Part shown: one piece after another, positions 17,078 through 26,336 of the stretch
How the letters are laid out: each line of letters begins with the position of its first letter
Numbering within the stretch: the first letter of the stretch is position 1
Assembly: GCF_900101345.1 (NCBI RefSeq)
Contig: NZ_FMUX01000001.1
Location: forward strand, 124,001-188,000
Source of the DNA: Desulfoluna spongiiphila
Lineage (GTDB): Bacteria > Desulfobacterota > Desulfobacteria > Desulfobacterales > Desulfolunaceae
Reading direction: 5' to 3'
Length of the DNA: 64,000 nucleotides
Notes under the pieces: model-generated
Told to the model about the DNA's origin: nothing
Seen by the model: only the letters and a program-made list of their open reading frames with translations
The model's database searches: none
Translations under genes and position numbers: made by a program

Positions 17078-17680
17078 TTATGGCGTGTCAGGCCGAAACA
17101 ACCGATCCAAAAGGGCATCCATGACCTGGGACAGATGCTCTGCGTCCCCGTCAATCTTCATCCCGAGGAGAGCCCCCTGCCAGGTGCTCCAGAAAATATC
17201 GGCGAGGGCCCGGGCACCCAGGTCATCCCGAAACAGCCGCCGCCGCTGGGCTTCCTCAATCAGGGCCATCACCCGCTCCCGGAACAGACCCATCCCGCGG
17301 TGCATGGCATCCCGGCAGGGCCCATCCGTATCACCGATTTCGGCGGCGAGGTTTCCCACAAGGCACCCCTTCGTGCCACGGTTTTCCAGGACCGCAAAGG
17401 ACAACCCATACACACAGCGCAGCCCCTTGACGGGATCGTCACCGGCGGCCTCCATGCAGGCATCCACAGAGGCCTTCATCCCCAGGCAGTAGCGGGCGAT
17501 AATTTCAGCAACAAAGTCTTCCTTGCTTTTGAAATAGTTATAAAAAGAGCCCTTGGGCACATGGGCCGTATCCAGGATCCCCTTGAGGCCTGTGCCGTGG
17601 TACCCATGCTCAGCTATCATCTCCATGCCGAGTTCCAGAAGGGCCTCTCTGGTATGTTCGCTTTTTCGTGGTCGTGACAT
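17078..17680 (-). CDS. TetR-family transcriptional repressor
   Basis: 200 residues. The N-terminal helix-turn-helix (residues 10-55) includes HGYHGTGLKGILDTAHVPKGSFYNYFKSKEDF, a canonical TetR DNA-binding region. The C-terminal ligand domain contains KGCLVGNLAAEI, similar to NemR/AcuR-type regulators with Cys in the sensor pocket. It is upstream of, and on the same strand as, an old yellow enzyme gene; a NemR-NemA style pairing in which the repressor senses electrophiles is a reasonable inference. It probably represses itself through the site at 17694-17706. Confidence 0.88.
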   Translation of the reverse strand: MSRPRKSEHTREALLELGMEMIAEHGYHGTGLKGILDTAHVPKGSFYNYFKSKEDFVAEIIARYCLGMKASVDACMEAAGDDPVKGLRCVYGLSFAVLENRGTKGCLVGNLAAEIGDTDGPCRDAMHRGMGLFRERVMALIEEAQRRRLFRDDLGARALADIFWSTWQGALLGMKIDGDAEHLSQVMDALLDRLFRPDTP

Positions 17681-17693
17681 ACCTGTCTATTAT

Positions 17694-17706
17694 GACCGAT
17701 CGTCTT
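17694..17706. promoter_or_regulatory. Operator-like site upstream of tetR
   Basis: GACCGATCGTCTT lies 14 bp before the tetR start and shares GACCG[AG]TCGTCT with the palindrome at 16841-16855. This supports autoregulation. Confidence 0.45.
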
Positions 17707-17994
17707 CGAATGCAAGTTTTTTTCTCTACACCCACCGGAAGGCCTTTTTTTAGCTATCCCTAACTTTTTTCAGGTCCATGATATTTTTTCCCTTGACCAC
17801 ACAAAATCACCTCGCTATAGTGGACCCAACAGATGAGCCACTCCCCCGGCTTCATCTGCAGGCAACACGCTTTTTTCAGCAGAAACTGCAAAGGGCGATG
17901 ACGCCGACCATGCCACATGATAATCCGGCGGAGGCTCCCTATCCTCCGATAGATTATAGCCATTGCTTGGCAAATGCTTCCTTTCTCACCCAAT

Positions 17995-18028
17995 AAAAAA
18001 GGCCCGCCATCCCGGCGGGCCTTTTTTT
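17995..18028. terminator. Strong bidirectional terminator
   Basis: AAAAAAGGCCCGCC and GGCGGGCCTTTTTTT form a hairpin with an A run before and a T run after, so it can act on both strands. It lies between the tetR region and the efflux operon. The 17707-17994 stretch beside it holds no convincing gene. Confidence 0.8.
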
Positions 18029-18093
18029 ATTCCAGCCTGTTTGCCCTAAACCCACGAAAAGCTATGATTTCTATGCCTAAAACCCGGTAAAAA

Positions 18094-18232
18094 AGGCCTC
18101 CGGCGGCAAGGTTTGCCACCTTGAAAGCACGTTGCGAATGCGCTTTTCCCTTCGTTCCTCAGGGAAAATCACATTCGCTATTCATTCAGGTTAAACTGAA
18201 CCTGTTAGCCCCCGGCCGGGTCGCCGAAGGCA
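18094..18232. repeat. Dispersed MITE/REP-like repeat, copy C (tail variant 1, reversed)
   Basis: It contains CCTCCGGCGGCAAGG with CCACCTTG pairing, then GCGAATGCGCTTTTCCC-loop-GGGAAAATCACATTCGC. The end CCCCCGGCCGGGTCGCCGAAGGC is degraded. The stem changes to CAAGG/CCTTG compared with GAGGTG/CACCTC in other copies. Confidence 0.7.
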
Positions 18233-18320
18233 TCTTTAACCGGGCCTTCTCATGGAAGCCACTTTGCCTGAAACGCCTTGAAAGCCTGTCACCGCTGGGC
18301 CCGATTGCCCGGAAACGCAA

Positions 18321-18358
18321 AAAACCCTTTGCCCGTTAAACGATGGGCAAAGGGTTTT
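18321..18358 (-). terminator. Terminator of the first efflux operon
   Basis: AAAACCCTTTGCCC (18321-18334) pairs perfectly with GGGCAAAGGGTTTT (18345-18358). It lies 62 bp after the stop of the RND gene. Confidence 0.8.
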
Positions 18359-18420
18359 AAAAATGGAGAACCCCATGGCCGGAAACCGGCGTTATGGTGT
18401 TTCCGAGGTTTCTGGCATGG

Positions 18421-21400
18421 TCATTTCATGTTGACACCATAAAACCGGGAGTACATCACCGGCACGAAGACCAGGGTCAGCACCGTGGAGAAAAGCAGGC
18501 CAAACAAAATGGAGATGGCCATGGGCTCCCACATGATGCCGCCACCGAGCCATAGGGGCAAAAGCCCCAGGGAGGTGGTGGCCGTGGTAAGAAGAATGGG
18601 CCGGAACCGCTGGCAGGCAGCATCCACGATGGCCTGGGCCGGTTCCTTTTTCAGCTCCTCCTCTTCGATGCGGATGCGATCCAGCAGCACAATGGCATTG
18701 TTGATGACGATCCCCGCAAGGGAGATCACCCCGAGAAATGCCATGAACCCGAAGTACGACCCGGTGATGAGCATGCCGATGATCACCCCGATGAGCCCCA
18801 AGGGGATGGTCAGCAGGATGATCAGGGGTTTTTTAAGGGAGTTGAACTGCCAGATCAGAAGCAGCACGATGATCACCCCGGACCAGGGAAGTTTTGCCAC
18901 GACGGCACCCATGGCCTTGGAGCTGCCCTCGGCGTCTCCGCCCAGTTCGTAACGGGTCCCGGAGGGCCAGGTCGCCTGGGCCTCGTCCAGCCAGGGGGTC
19001 ACGGCCTTGATCACGTCACTGGCTGTGGTGTCTTCCCGAACATCGCAGGTAATGGTCTGGGTGACGTTAAGGTCCCTGCGGAGAATCTTGCCGGACTGCC
19101 ATTCGGTGTTGATCTCCGCCACCTGGGTCAGGGGAATGCTCTTGCCCGTACTGCGGGAGGTGATGGAGAGCCCCTCGATCTCCTCCACGGTCAGCAGGCC
19201 GGAGCGGTTCTCCCGCATGATGATGGGGATCACGTCCTCCCCTTCGCGATAGGATCCCGTGGTGGAGCCCGAGAGTTCCGTTTCAAGGGCCACGGCAATG
19301 TCCTGGTTGGTAAGGCCCGCCATCTGGGATTTGATGGGGTCCACCTTCACCACGAGCTTTTTCGAGAGCATGCCCCAGTCATCGGAGATGTTGGTGGCAC
19401 CGGGGATCTTTGCCAGTTCGGCCTTGACCGATTCGGAAATGCGGTACAGGGATTCGGCGTCGTTGCCGATGACACGGATCGCCACCGGATCGGCCGAGCC
19501 TCCCCCGCTCACCAGGCGCGAGACCTTGTACTTGGCGTCCGGCCAGGTGGAGAGAAAGTAGGTTTCAAGGGCTGCGATCACCGGGGTGCTGGCCTCATCC
19601 GACGTGGTGTTGATGAGGATGTGGGCGTTGTTGGGGCTTGCCTCCGGGGCAACGTAGCCCAGGTCGTATTTCGGGGCCCCCTCCCCCGTATAGGTGGACC
19701 AGCTCACCACCCCGTCACCTTCGTTGCCGTCCGGGGCCATGTTCTTCTGGATAAAATCGTTCACCCCGCTGACGATCTCCTGGGTCCTCTGGATGTCCGT
19801 TCCCATGGGAAGCTCCACATTCACCGTCACCAGGGGCCGGTCGCTGGGGGGCATAAAGATAAAGGGAATGAAGCGGAACATCCCCATGCAGACAACAAAC
19901 ACCATGACGATGCCCCCGATGGTCAGCCAGGGTCGCCTGAGACAGAGCTCCAGGGCCTTGCGGTAACGACCGGCAAACCGGGTGAACAAGGTCTCTTTCT
20001 CCCCTTCGGTGGTCACCCGGATGGCCTTGATGCACAGCAGGGCCACCATGGAGAGGGTCAGCAACCAGGAGCAGATCAGGGCAATCGTGAGCACCACAAA
20101 GATCTGCCCCATGATCTCGCCCATCACCGACTCGGCCAGCCAGAAGGCCATAAAAGCCGCAGATGTGGTCAACGAGGAGGTCAACAGGGGCACGGTGAGC
20201 TCCTTGGCGGAGTCCACGGCCGCGTCCACCGGGGAATCTCCCCCTTCCATCTTCACCATGATGGACTCGCTCATGACAATGGCGTTGTCCACCAGCATGC
20301 CCAGGGCGATGATCAGGGAGGCAAGGGAGACCTTGTTCAGGCCCACGCCCGCAAAGCTCATGAGAAGAAGGGTGGTCACCATGGTGGCCGGGATAAGGGA
20401 GGCCACCACCAGCCCTGTGCGAAGCCCCAGAAAGGCCAGCATGGTCAAAAGCACGATCACCACGGCCTGTACCAGGTTGCTGGTAAAATCGTTCACCGAC
20501 TTGGCCACCACCGTATCCTGGGAGGCCACCCGGAAAATCTCCACCCCGTAAGGCAGGCTCTTCAACAGCTCGTCCACCTTGGCATCCACCTGGCTGCCCA
20601 GGGCAAGGATGTTGCCCCCGTGCATGAGGTTCACGCCGATGGCCAACCCTTCCCGGCCGTTGATCTTGACGATGCTCTCCCTGGGGTCGGTGTACCCGCG
20701 GGTGATGTCTGCGATGTCCCCCAGCTTCAGGACACGGCCGCCGCTTGAAGCCACCACGATCTCGGAGAGGTCTTCAAGGGACTGAAAGTTACCCGTGGGT
20801 TCCAGAATAATACGCCGCCCGTCGGCCAGTATGTCCCCGCCGGGCACCACGATGTTGGTGCCCGAGATGATCTCCTGGAGCTGATTCTTGGAGAGCCCCA
20901 CGGCGGCCAGCCGCTCATTGGAGAAGGAGACATAAATCCTCTCCTCCTGGGCCCCTTGAATTTCCACCTTGGCCGAGGCGGGGAGCTTGATCAGCTCGTC
21001 GCGCACATCGTCGGCCAGATCGCTGAGCTCCGCCGCAGAGTAACCGTCGGCGATGAGCCCCAGGATAATCCCGAACACATCCCCCAGCTCATCGTCCACC
21101 CGCACCTGGGAGCCGTCGGGAAGCTCCGGCTCCACAGCCTCCACCTTGCGCCGGATGCGATCGAAAATCGGCTGAAGGTCCATGGTGGATTCAAGGAGGT
21201 TGATGTTGATGATGGAGATGCCCGTGCGGGACTCGCTGGTGATGTAGTCCACCTCGGGCACTTCCTGCACGGCTTTTTCAATGCGATCCGTGATGAGGTT
21301 CACCACCCGCTCCGGAGAAGCCCCGGGATAGGTGGTGACCACGTTGATCGTCCGGATGAGAAACGGTGGCATGTCATCCCGCGGAAGGCTATTGAAAATC

Positions 21401-21477
21401 GTCACCCCGGACAGGAAGAGCAACCCCAGGACGGTATACACCAGCACGCTGTTTTTTATGGCAAATCTTGTAATCAT
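18421..21477 (-). CDS. RND efflux pump permease subunit
   Basis: 1018 residues from ATG 21477, which has AGGA eight bases upstream; a GTG at 21498 is the longer alternative. It has the AcrB-family layout: helix 1 near the N-terminus, a large periplasmic loop (PGASPERVVNLITDRIEKAVQEVPEVDYI), helices 2-6 with the proton-relay Asp in GMLVDNAIVMSESI, a second periplasmic loop and helices 8-12 (final GIVINNAIVLLDRI). It is the last gene of an operon with an adaptor (49 bp upstream) and a TolC fusion. Substrate class cannot be read from sequence; the pattern is of the general HAE/hydrophobic family rather than metal pumps. Confidence 0.93.
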   Translation of the reverse strand: MITRFAIKNSVLVYTVLGLLFLSGVTIFNSLPRDDMPPFLIRTINVVTTYPGASPERVVNLITDRIEKAVQEVPEVDYITSESRTGISIININLLESTMDLQPIFDRIRRKVEAVEPELPDGSQVRVDDELGDVFGIILGLIADGYSAAELSDLADDVRDELIKLPASAKVEIQGAQEERIYVSFSNERLAAVGLSKNQLQEIISGTNIVVPGGDILADGRRIILEPTGNFQSLEDLSEIVVASSGGRVLKLGDIADITRGYTDPRESIVKINGREGLAIGVNLMHGGNILALGSQVDAKVDELLKSLPYGVEIFRVASQDTVVAKSVNDFTSNLVQAVVIVLLTMLAFLGLRTGLVVASLIPATMVTTLLLMSFAGVGLNKVSLASLIIALGMLVDNAIVMSESIMVKMEGGDSPVDAAVDSAKELTVPLLTSSLTTSAAFMAFWLAESVMGEIMGQIFVVLTIALICSWLLTLSMVALLCIKAIRVTTEGEKETLFTRFAGRYRKALELCLRRPWLTIGGIVMVFVVCMGMFRFIPFIFMPPSDRPLVTVNVELPMGTDIQRTQEIVSGVNDFIQKNMAPDGNEGDGVVSWSTYTGEGAPKYDLGYVAPEASPNNAHILINTTSDEASTPVIAALETYFLSTWPDAKYKVSRLVSGGGSADPVAIRVIGNDAESLYRISESVKAELAKIPGATNISDDWGMLSKKLVVKVDPIKSQMAGLTNQDIAVALETELSGSTTGSYREGEDVIPIIMRENRSGLLTVEEIEGLSITSRSTGKSIPLTQVAEINTEWQSGKILRRDLNVTQTITCDVREDTTASDVIKAVTPWLDEAQATWPSGTRYELGGDAEGSSKAMGAVVAKLPWSGVIIVLLLIWQFNSLKKPLIILLTIPLGLIGVIIGMLITGSYFGFMAFLGVISLAGIVINNAIVLLDRIRIEEEELKKEPAQAIVDAACQRFRPILLTTATTSLGLLPLWLGGGIMWEPMAISILFGLLFSTVLTLVFVPVMYSRFYGVNMK

Positions 21478-21526
21478 AGTCCATATCCTGATGACCACGC
21501 CCGTGACGCAGGGGCGGGTTCAAGGG

Positions 21527-22624
21527 TTAGTCGGAAATCAGCTTCACTTTTTTGCCGTCGGTCAGAAAAGAGATGCCCGTTGTCACCACCTTCTCACCGC
21601 CTTCAAGGCCGCTCAGGATCTCAAACCCGTCGGACATCATCCGGCCTGCGGTGACGCGCCGCTTGGTCACCACGCCCTCGCCCTCCCCTGTTTTTTCGAC
21701 AATGTAGAGAAAATGTCCCTCGTAATCTTTGGCCACGGCATGGACCGGTACGAGAAGGGCGGGCACCGCCCCCTCCCGCTCAAACCGGAACACAACGGAG
21801 GCCGGCATCCCCGGCCGGATGTTTGCCCGGGCCCCTTCCATGACAAGGGTCACGGGGTAGGTATGGGTCTCGGGGTCCGACTCGAAGGCCACCTCGGTGA
21901 CCCGCCCCTCAAAGCGCTTGTCCGGCATGGCAGGGTACACGATGCCCGCGGCCTGCCCCTGACGGATCTGGGCAATCCAGAGCTCGGGGATCCCCGCTTC
22001 CACTTCAATGGAGTCACCGGCCTGCACCACGGCCACCACCTCGCCGGAGGCGACGTTTTCATTGGCCTCCACCTCCCGGGCGGTGACGATGCCGTCCATG
22101 GGGGACGCCAGGGTGTAGTAGGTCAGCTCCCGCTTCTGAAGCCGAACCGCCCGCACGTCCACATCGTAGGCTGCCGATGCGTTGGCGTAGGTGTCCCGGG
22201 CCTTCTCGTACTCGCTGACCGGGACGTTGTTGTTCTCGTACAGGGCCTTTGTCCGCTGAAGGTTGGATTTGGCGTTGTCGCTCTGGATGCGGGATTTCTC
22301 CAAATCCACCAGGGCCTTTTCCAGGTTGAGCCTGGCATCCCGGTTGTCCAGGGTGGCCACCACCTGCCCCCTTTTCACGCGGTCCCCCACCCCGGCCTCA
22401 AGGGTCTCGATCTTGCCCCCGGTGCGAAAGCTCATGCGCACGACCTCCCCTGCCTTGGTAATCCCGGAGAATCGACGTTCCAGGTGGCTGGGGACCGGCG
22501 CCACCTCACGGTACTTCACCGCCCGGATCACCTCGGCCTCCTGCTTCTCCTCGCCGCCGCAGCCGGTCACCCCAACCAGAAGCCCCAAGGCCACGCCATA
22601 TATAGCCCTCTTTTTCCATCCCAT
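21527..22624 (-). CDS. RND efflux periplasmic adaptor lipoprotein (HlyD/AcrA family)
   Basis: 365 residues from ATG 22624; a lipobox VGVTGC puts the lipid-anchored Cys at residue 22. Domains: barrel-sandwich lipoyl part (GKIETLEAGVGDRVKRGQVVATLDNRDARLNLEKA), a helical hairpin of about 70 residues, the second lipoyl half (LASPMDGIVTAREVEANENVASGEVVAVV), and beta-barrel/membrane-proximal domains. It bridges the inner-membrane RND pump to the outer-membrane TolC partner. It is flanked by both partners on the same strand. Confidence 0.92.
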   Translation of the reverse strand: MGWKKRAIYGVALGLLVGVTGCGGEEKQEAEVIRAVKYREVAPVPSHLERRFSGITKAGEVVRMSFRTGGKIETLEAGVGDRVKRGQVVATLDNRDARLNLEKALVDLEKSRIQSDNAKSNLQRTKALYENNNVPVSEYEKARDTYANASAAYDVDVRAVRLQKRELTYYTLASPMDGIVTAREVEANENVASGEVVAVVQAGDSIEVEAGIPELWIAQIRQGQAAGIVYPAMPDKRFEGRVTEVAFESDPETHTYPVTLVMEGARANIRPGMPASVVFRFEREGAVPALLVPVHAVAKDYEGHFLYIVEKTGEGEGVVTKRRVTAGRMMSDGFEILSGLEGGEKVVTTGISFLTDGKKVKLISD

Positions 22625-22693
22625 AAGGTCATCTCCCATGATCACAGCCGCATCGGCTGCAGGTATTGATGATATAAACTGTTTTTAACCTAC

Positions 22694-25036
22694 TTATTGG
22701 TCGAACAACGCCTTGATCCGCCCGGCAAAGGCTTCTGTCTCCAGAGGATCGGAGACCAGGGTCATTTTACCCACGGTGCGTTCCAGCTTTAAAAGTGCCC
22801 TCACCTGCTCGTAGATGGCGTTGGTTGCTTCAAGGTCTGCCGTTAAAGAGGAGTTCTGGGCCTCCACCAGGTCGGTGAGGGACGCCTTCCCCTTGGCGTA
22901 GGAGTCGGCGATGAGGTTCAGGCTTTTTTTGGCGTATTCCGCCGATCTCACGGCCTGCTCCCGCGTCACATACCGGGTGATGGTATCCAGCAGGGCCACC
23001 CGCACGGAGAGCTCGATCTCCTGTTGGGCCTTTCGCCTCTTCTCTTCCAGCTGGGCCAGGGTAAGGCGCTCCCTGGCGAGCTCCACCCGGTTCTCGCCCC
23101 CGGAGTAGAGGGTCCAGGTCAGGTTAACCGAGGCGTCCCAGCGCTCTTCGTGGTATAATGGCCCGTCCTCGGACCCCGCGCCCCCGCGATCCATGTCGCG
23201 GTTCCAGGTTCCTGCGGCGCTGACGGTGGGGACCCAGTTCTTTCGGGACAACACCCCGGCACGGGTCTCAACCGCAGAGATGTTGCGGGAAAGGGCCGAG
23301 AGTTCCGGGGCATTTTTCACCGCCTCCTCCACAAGGAACGTCAGGTAGGTTTCAAACCCCTCCGTGTTGGTGAGCCGCCCCTTGACACTCCTTACAAGGA
23401 AACTCCCATCCATGAAATCGTCCAGACCGGCCCCCAGGGCCCGGGTTTTCTGGTCAATGGGGACCCCCATAATCAGATTCAGGTTCCGAGAGGCAACGTT
23501 CACATTGGACCGCGCGGTAAACAGCGCGGCCTTGGACGTTGCCATGCGGCTCTCCCAGCTGAACACATCCCCGGACCCCGCATACCCCGCCTCTTCCCGC
23601 TGCTTGGCGATGACAAGGTTTTTCCGGATAAGGGCCAGGTTGTCCATCTGGACCGTCTCTTCGGTGCGCGCCTTGAGAAGGTCGGTGAAGGCCACCGTGG
23701 TGTCGAACACCGTATCGAGGATCAGGGCCTGCCTGCTTTCCTGCTCGGCTTCCAGCAGGTCCTTCTGACTTGAAATGGTCCCTATGGCCTCGTCGGAATA
23801 GATCAGCTGCTCGACGACGGCGCTGCCCGTGGTGGTACGCTCCGCCTGGGTGTTGTTGGAGGTTGTGGCCACATCTTCATCAATGAAGGTCTGGGACCCC
23901 ACGAGTTTCACGTCGGGTAAAAACGAGGTTCCGGCCTGGCGAACGGCCTCTTTGGCCTGACGGACGTCAAAGGTGTTGATGCGAAGGTCGTAGTTGGCGG
24001 CAAGGGCGCTGTTCACCGCATCCTGCAGGGTGTAAAAAAGCCCACCCTCCTGGAGGTCCCCGAGGAGCTGGGCACCGGAAAGCATCTCAAAGGAGGGGGA
24101 AAAACCGATGGCTCGAGCCGTCTCCATGTTGATGGTCAGGGCCACCTCAAACTCCATGTTCACAGGAAGATCGGACAGCTTGTCGCCGCCGACCCAGCCG
24201 TCAATGTTCAGGGCCACCCGCCTTGCGACGCGGTTGAAGGTCCCTTCAGGCGATGCCGAGGCAAGGACCCCTTTGCGGACATCCCTCAGGGAACCCCCGA
24301 AGGTGGGGATCTTCATCTCGGTGAGGGCCTGGACAAGGGCCGGGCGCCCTACCTCCTCCTGGGCCCCCAGGTACCCCACATACACGGCATCCACGCCGCT
24401 GAGTTCAGCCAGCACCTCGTTGACGCCCTTGTTCGAGGAGACAATACGGTAATCTGCCTCAGGGTGCAGGGCCTTGTCCAGTTCCCCCTCTTTTTTCCGG
24501 ATGACATCGGCCACCGACGGATCAAAGACGATGCCCACCTCTTTAAAAGGGGTCAGGCGCCGAAAAAGAAGCAGGTCTTTGGTGATGGAGTGGTTGAAAT
24601 GAACGTAGGTCAGGTTGGCAATGCCGGATCGATCCTCGTCGCTGTGTCGGACCCCTTGAAGTACCGAGTCCATAATGCCCACGGCAATCACAGGTTTGGA
24701 GTAGGGACCGGAGTCGGCGATCACCGACGAACTCACCACCCCGATGGAGACAATAATGTCCACTTCGGGGTCGGCCACCAGCTCCCGATAAAGGGCCCGG
24801 GCCTTGTCGGCGTTCCAGTCGATGGCCCCGCCCTTGCCCTCTCCCAGGGTGTAGGTGTAACGGGCCCCTGCCAGAAGGTCCATCTCCTGGTGAACAAGGC
24901 CCAGAAACTGTGCCATGTCGCCCCTCGTATCATCGGCAATCAGGCCAAGGGTCAAGTGTCTCCCTGAAGAGGTCCATCCGGCCTGGGGGATACCCCACAC
25001 CAGAAGCATCAACACGATAAGGATGTTTCGTTTCAC
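22694..25036 (-). CDS. Fusion of a periplasmic ABC_sub_bind-like domain to a TolC outer-membrane efflux protein
   Basis: 780 residues, far longer than a normal TolC (about 430-490). A signal peptide (1-22) is followed by a periplasmic-binding-like part (about 27-315) with ABC_sub_bind features: ADPEVDIIVSIGVVSSSVIADSGPYSKPVIAVGIMD, KEVGIVFDPSVADVIRKK, VDAVYVGYLGAQEEVGRPALVQALTEMKIPTFGGSLRDVRKGVLASASPE. A TolC/OEP region (about 330-770) has both OEP repeats (DAVNSALAANYDLRINTFDVRQAKEAVRQAGTSFLPDV and FLVEEAVKNAPELSALSRNISAVETRAGVLSRKNWVPTVSA). It is first in the operon with adaptor and RND permease. The binding domain may sense or collect a ligand at the tunnel; that is inference. No frameshift joins the two parts. 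Confidence 0.88.
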   Translation of the reverse strand: MKRNILIVLMLLVWGIPQAGWTSSGRHLTLGLIADDTRGDMAQFLGLVHQEMDLLAGARYTYTLGEGKGGAIDWNADKARALYRELVADPEVDIIVSIGVVSSSVIADSGPYSKPVIAVGIMDSVLQGVRHSDEDRSGIANLTYVHFNHSITKDLLLFRRLTPFKEVGIVFDPSVADVIRKKEGELDKALHPEADYRIVSSNKGVNEVLAELSGVDAVYVGYLGAQEEVGRPALVQALTEMKIPTFGGSLRDVRKGVLASASPEGTFNRVARRVALNIDGWVGGDKLSDLPVNMEFEVALTINMETARAIGFSPSFEMLSGAQLLGDLQEGGLFYTLQDAVNSALAANYDLRINTFDVRQAKEAVRQAGTSFLPDVKLVGSQTFIDEDVATTSNNTQAERTTTGSAVVEQLIYSDEAIGTISSQKDLLEAEQESRQALILDTVFDTTVAFTDLLKARTEETVQMDNLALIRKNLVIAKQREEAGYAGSGDVFSWESRMATSKAALFTARSNVNVASRNLNLIMGVPIDQKTRALGAGLDDFMDGSFLVRSVKGRLTNTEGFETYLTFLVEEAVKNAPELSALSRNISAVETRAGVLSRKNWVPTVSAAGTWNRDMDRGGAGSEDGPLYHEERWDASVNLTWTLYSGGENRVELARERLTLAQLEEKRRKAQQEIELSVRVALLDTITRYVTREQAVRSAEYAKKSLNLIADSYAKGKASLTDLVEAQNSSLTADLEATNAIYEQVRALLKLERTVGKMTLVSDPLETEAFAGRIKALFDQ

Positions 25037-25331
25037 GTCATAGACTCCTTACTTATCGAAAGACATTTTGTTGGGTTATCGACCATATCACGGGATAACC
25101 AATGTCCCAATCCAATCCGCACTGGGTTTTAATGTTACATGTTATACTCAGACAGAGTAAATGGAGCCCATCCTATCTCAAGTCACAGGCCGTGGCAATA
25201 AGCCTTCATGTGACGCACAATTTCATCCTGTCGTCAACGAACCTCGACAATCCGGTACATTAAGGATAAAATGACTCCGTCATATGGCCGTGCCTGTTCC
25301 CCTATCGCAATGCCAAACGGGAGGATGCATC
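25037..25331. other. Divergent intergenic region with a palindrome
   Basis: 295 bp between the TolC-fusion gene and a divergent methyltransferase gene. The inverted repeat TTGGgTTATC (25071-25080) / GATAACCAA (25094-25102) lies 35-65 bp upstream of the efflux operon start and could be an operator. No other gene was seen. Confidence 0.35.
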
Positions 25332-26336
25332 ATGTCTGAAGATCAATGGAACCCTGGCTCCCTCATGGAAGCCTCGGGAGCGTACTGGAAAAGCTGCACC
25401 ATTCATACCGGGGTCAAACTCGGAATCTTTACACTCCTGGGAGGCGAGGCCTTGACGGCCCGGGAGATCGCGGACCGAATCCACGGCAACCCCCGGGGCC
25501 TGGGGATCCTCCTCAATGCCCTGTCCGCCATGGATCTCCTTGCCAAAAACGGGGAGACCTTCAGCAACCCGCCCTTTGCCCTGAAATACCTCACCCGGGA
25601 ATCCCCGGACTACATCGGCCACATCCTCATGCACCACCACCACCTGGTCTCCTCCTGGGAGCGCCTGGACGAAGCCGCCCTGGCCGGAGCCCCGGTTCGC
25701 CACGAGCAAAAAGACCGCGGCAAGGAAGAGCAGGAGAGCTTTCTCCTCGGGATGTACAACAACGCCTCCCTGTCCGCACCGGACGTTGCCGATGCCGTGG
25801 ACCTTTCGGGTTGCGCCACCCTCCTGGACTTAGGGGGAGGCCCCGGCACCTACGCCATCCAGTTCTGCAAAAAAAATCCCCAGCTCAGGGCCTGGGTGTA
25901 CGACCTGGCCGGTACCGAGCCCTTTGCCGTCAGTATTATCGACAAGCACCTCATGGGCGACCGCGTGGGCTTTGTCCCCTTTGACTTCATCAGCCACAGC
26001 TTCACTGACGCCGACCGCTTCGATGCCGCCTGGCTCTCCCATATCCTCCACGGCGAAAGCGAGGCACAGGCCCGCTCGGTCATTGCCAAAGCCTCTGCCA
26101 CCCTTCACCCCGGCGGCAAGCTCCTCATCCATGAATTTATTCTGGAAGACACCAAAGACAGCCCCCTGTTCCCGGCCCTGTTCAGCCTCAACATGCTGGC
26201 CGTCACCGACCACGGCAGGGCCTACAGTTACTCGGAATTAGGAACCATGATGGAACAAAGCGGGCTCACCGCCATACGCCGCATCGACTACGGAAGCCCC
26301 AAGGGCACCGCCGTCATCGAAGGGATCAAGGCCTGA
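25332..26336 (+). CDS. SAM-dependent O-methyltransferase-like protein
   Basis: 334 residues from ATG 25332, with GGGAGGA six bases upstream. The N-terminal part (about 10-110) is a winged-helix dimerisation domain like that of plant and carotenoid O-methyltransferases (GVKLGIFTLLGGEALTAREIADRIHGNPRGLGILLNALSAMDLL). The C-terminal part has the SAM motif LLDLGGGPGTYAIQFCKKNP and a later HEFILEDTKDSP block typical of family-2 O-methyltransferases. Whether the acceptor is oxygen or something else is unknown. It stands alone, divergent from the efflux operon, and overlaps the convergent DUF3786 gene by 11 bases at its 3' end. Confidence 0.82.
   Translation: MSEDQWNPGSLMEASGAYWKSCTIHTGVKLGIFTLLGGEALTAREIADRIHGNPRGLGILLNALSAMDLLAKNGETFSNPPFALKYLTRESPDYIGHILMHHHHLVSSWERLDEAALAGAPVRHEQKDRGKEEQESFLLGMYNNASLSAPDVADAVDLSGCATLLDLGGGPGTYAIQFCKKNPQLRAWVYDLAGTEPFAVSIIDKHLMGDRVGFVPFDFISHSFTDADRFDAAWLSHILHGESEAQARSVIAKASATLHPGGKLLIHEFILEDTKDSPLFPALFSLNMLAVTDHGRAYSYSELGTMMEQSGLTAIRRIDYGSPKGTAVIEGIKA

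Noticed and set aside
17760..17993. 77-codon minus-strand frame downstream of tetR
   Set aside because: No recognised domain or ribosome site; ends near a bidirectional terminator.
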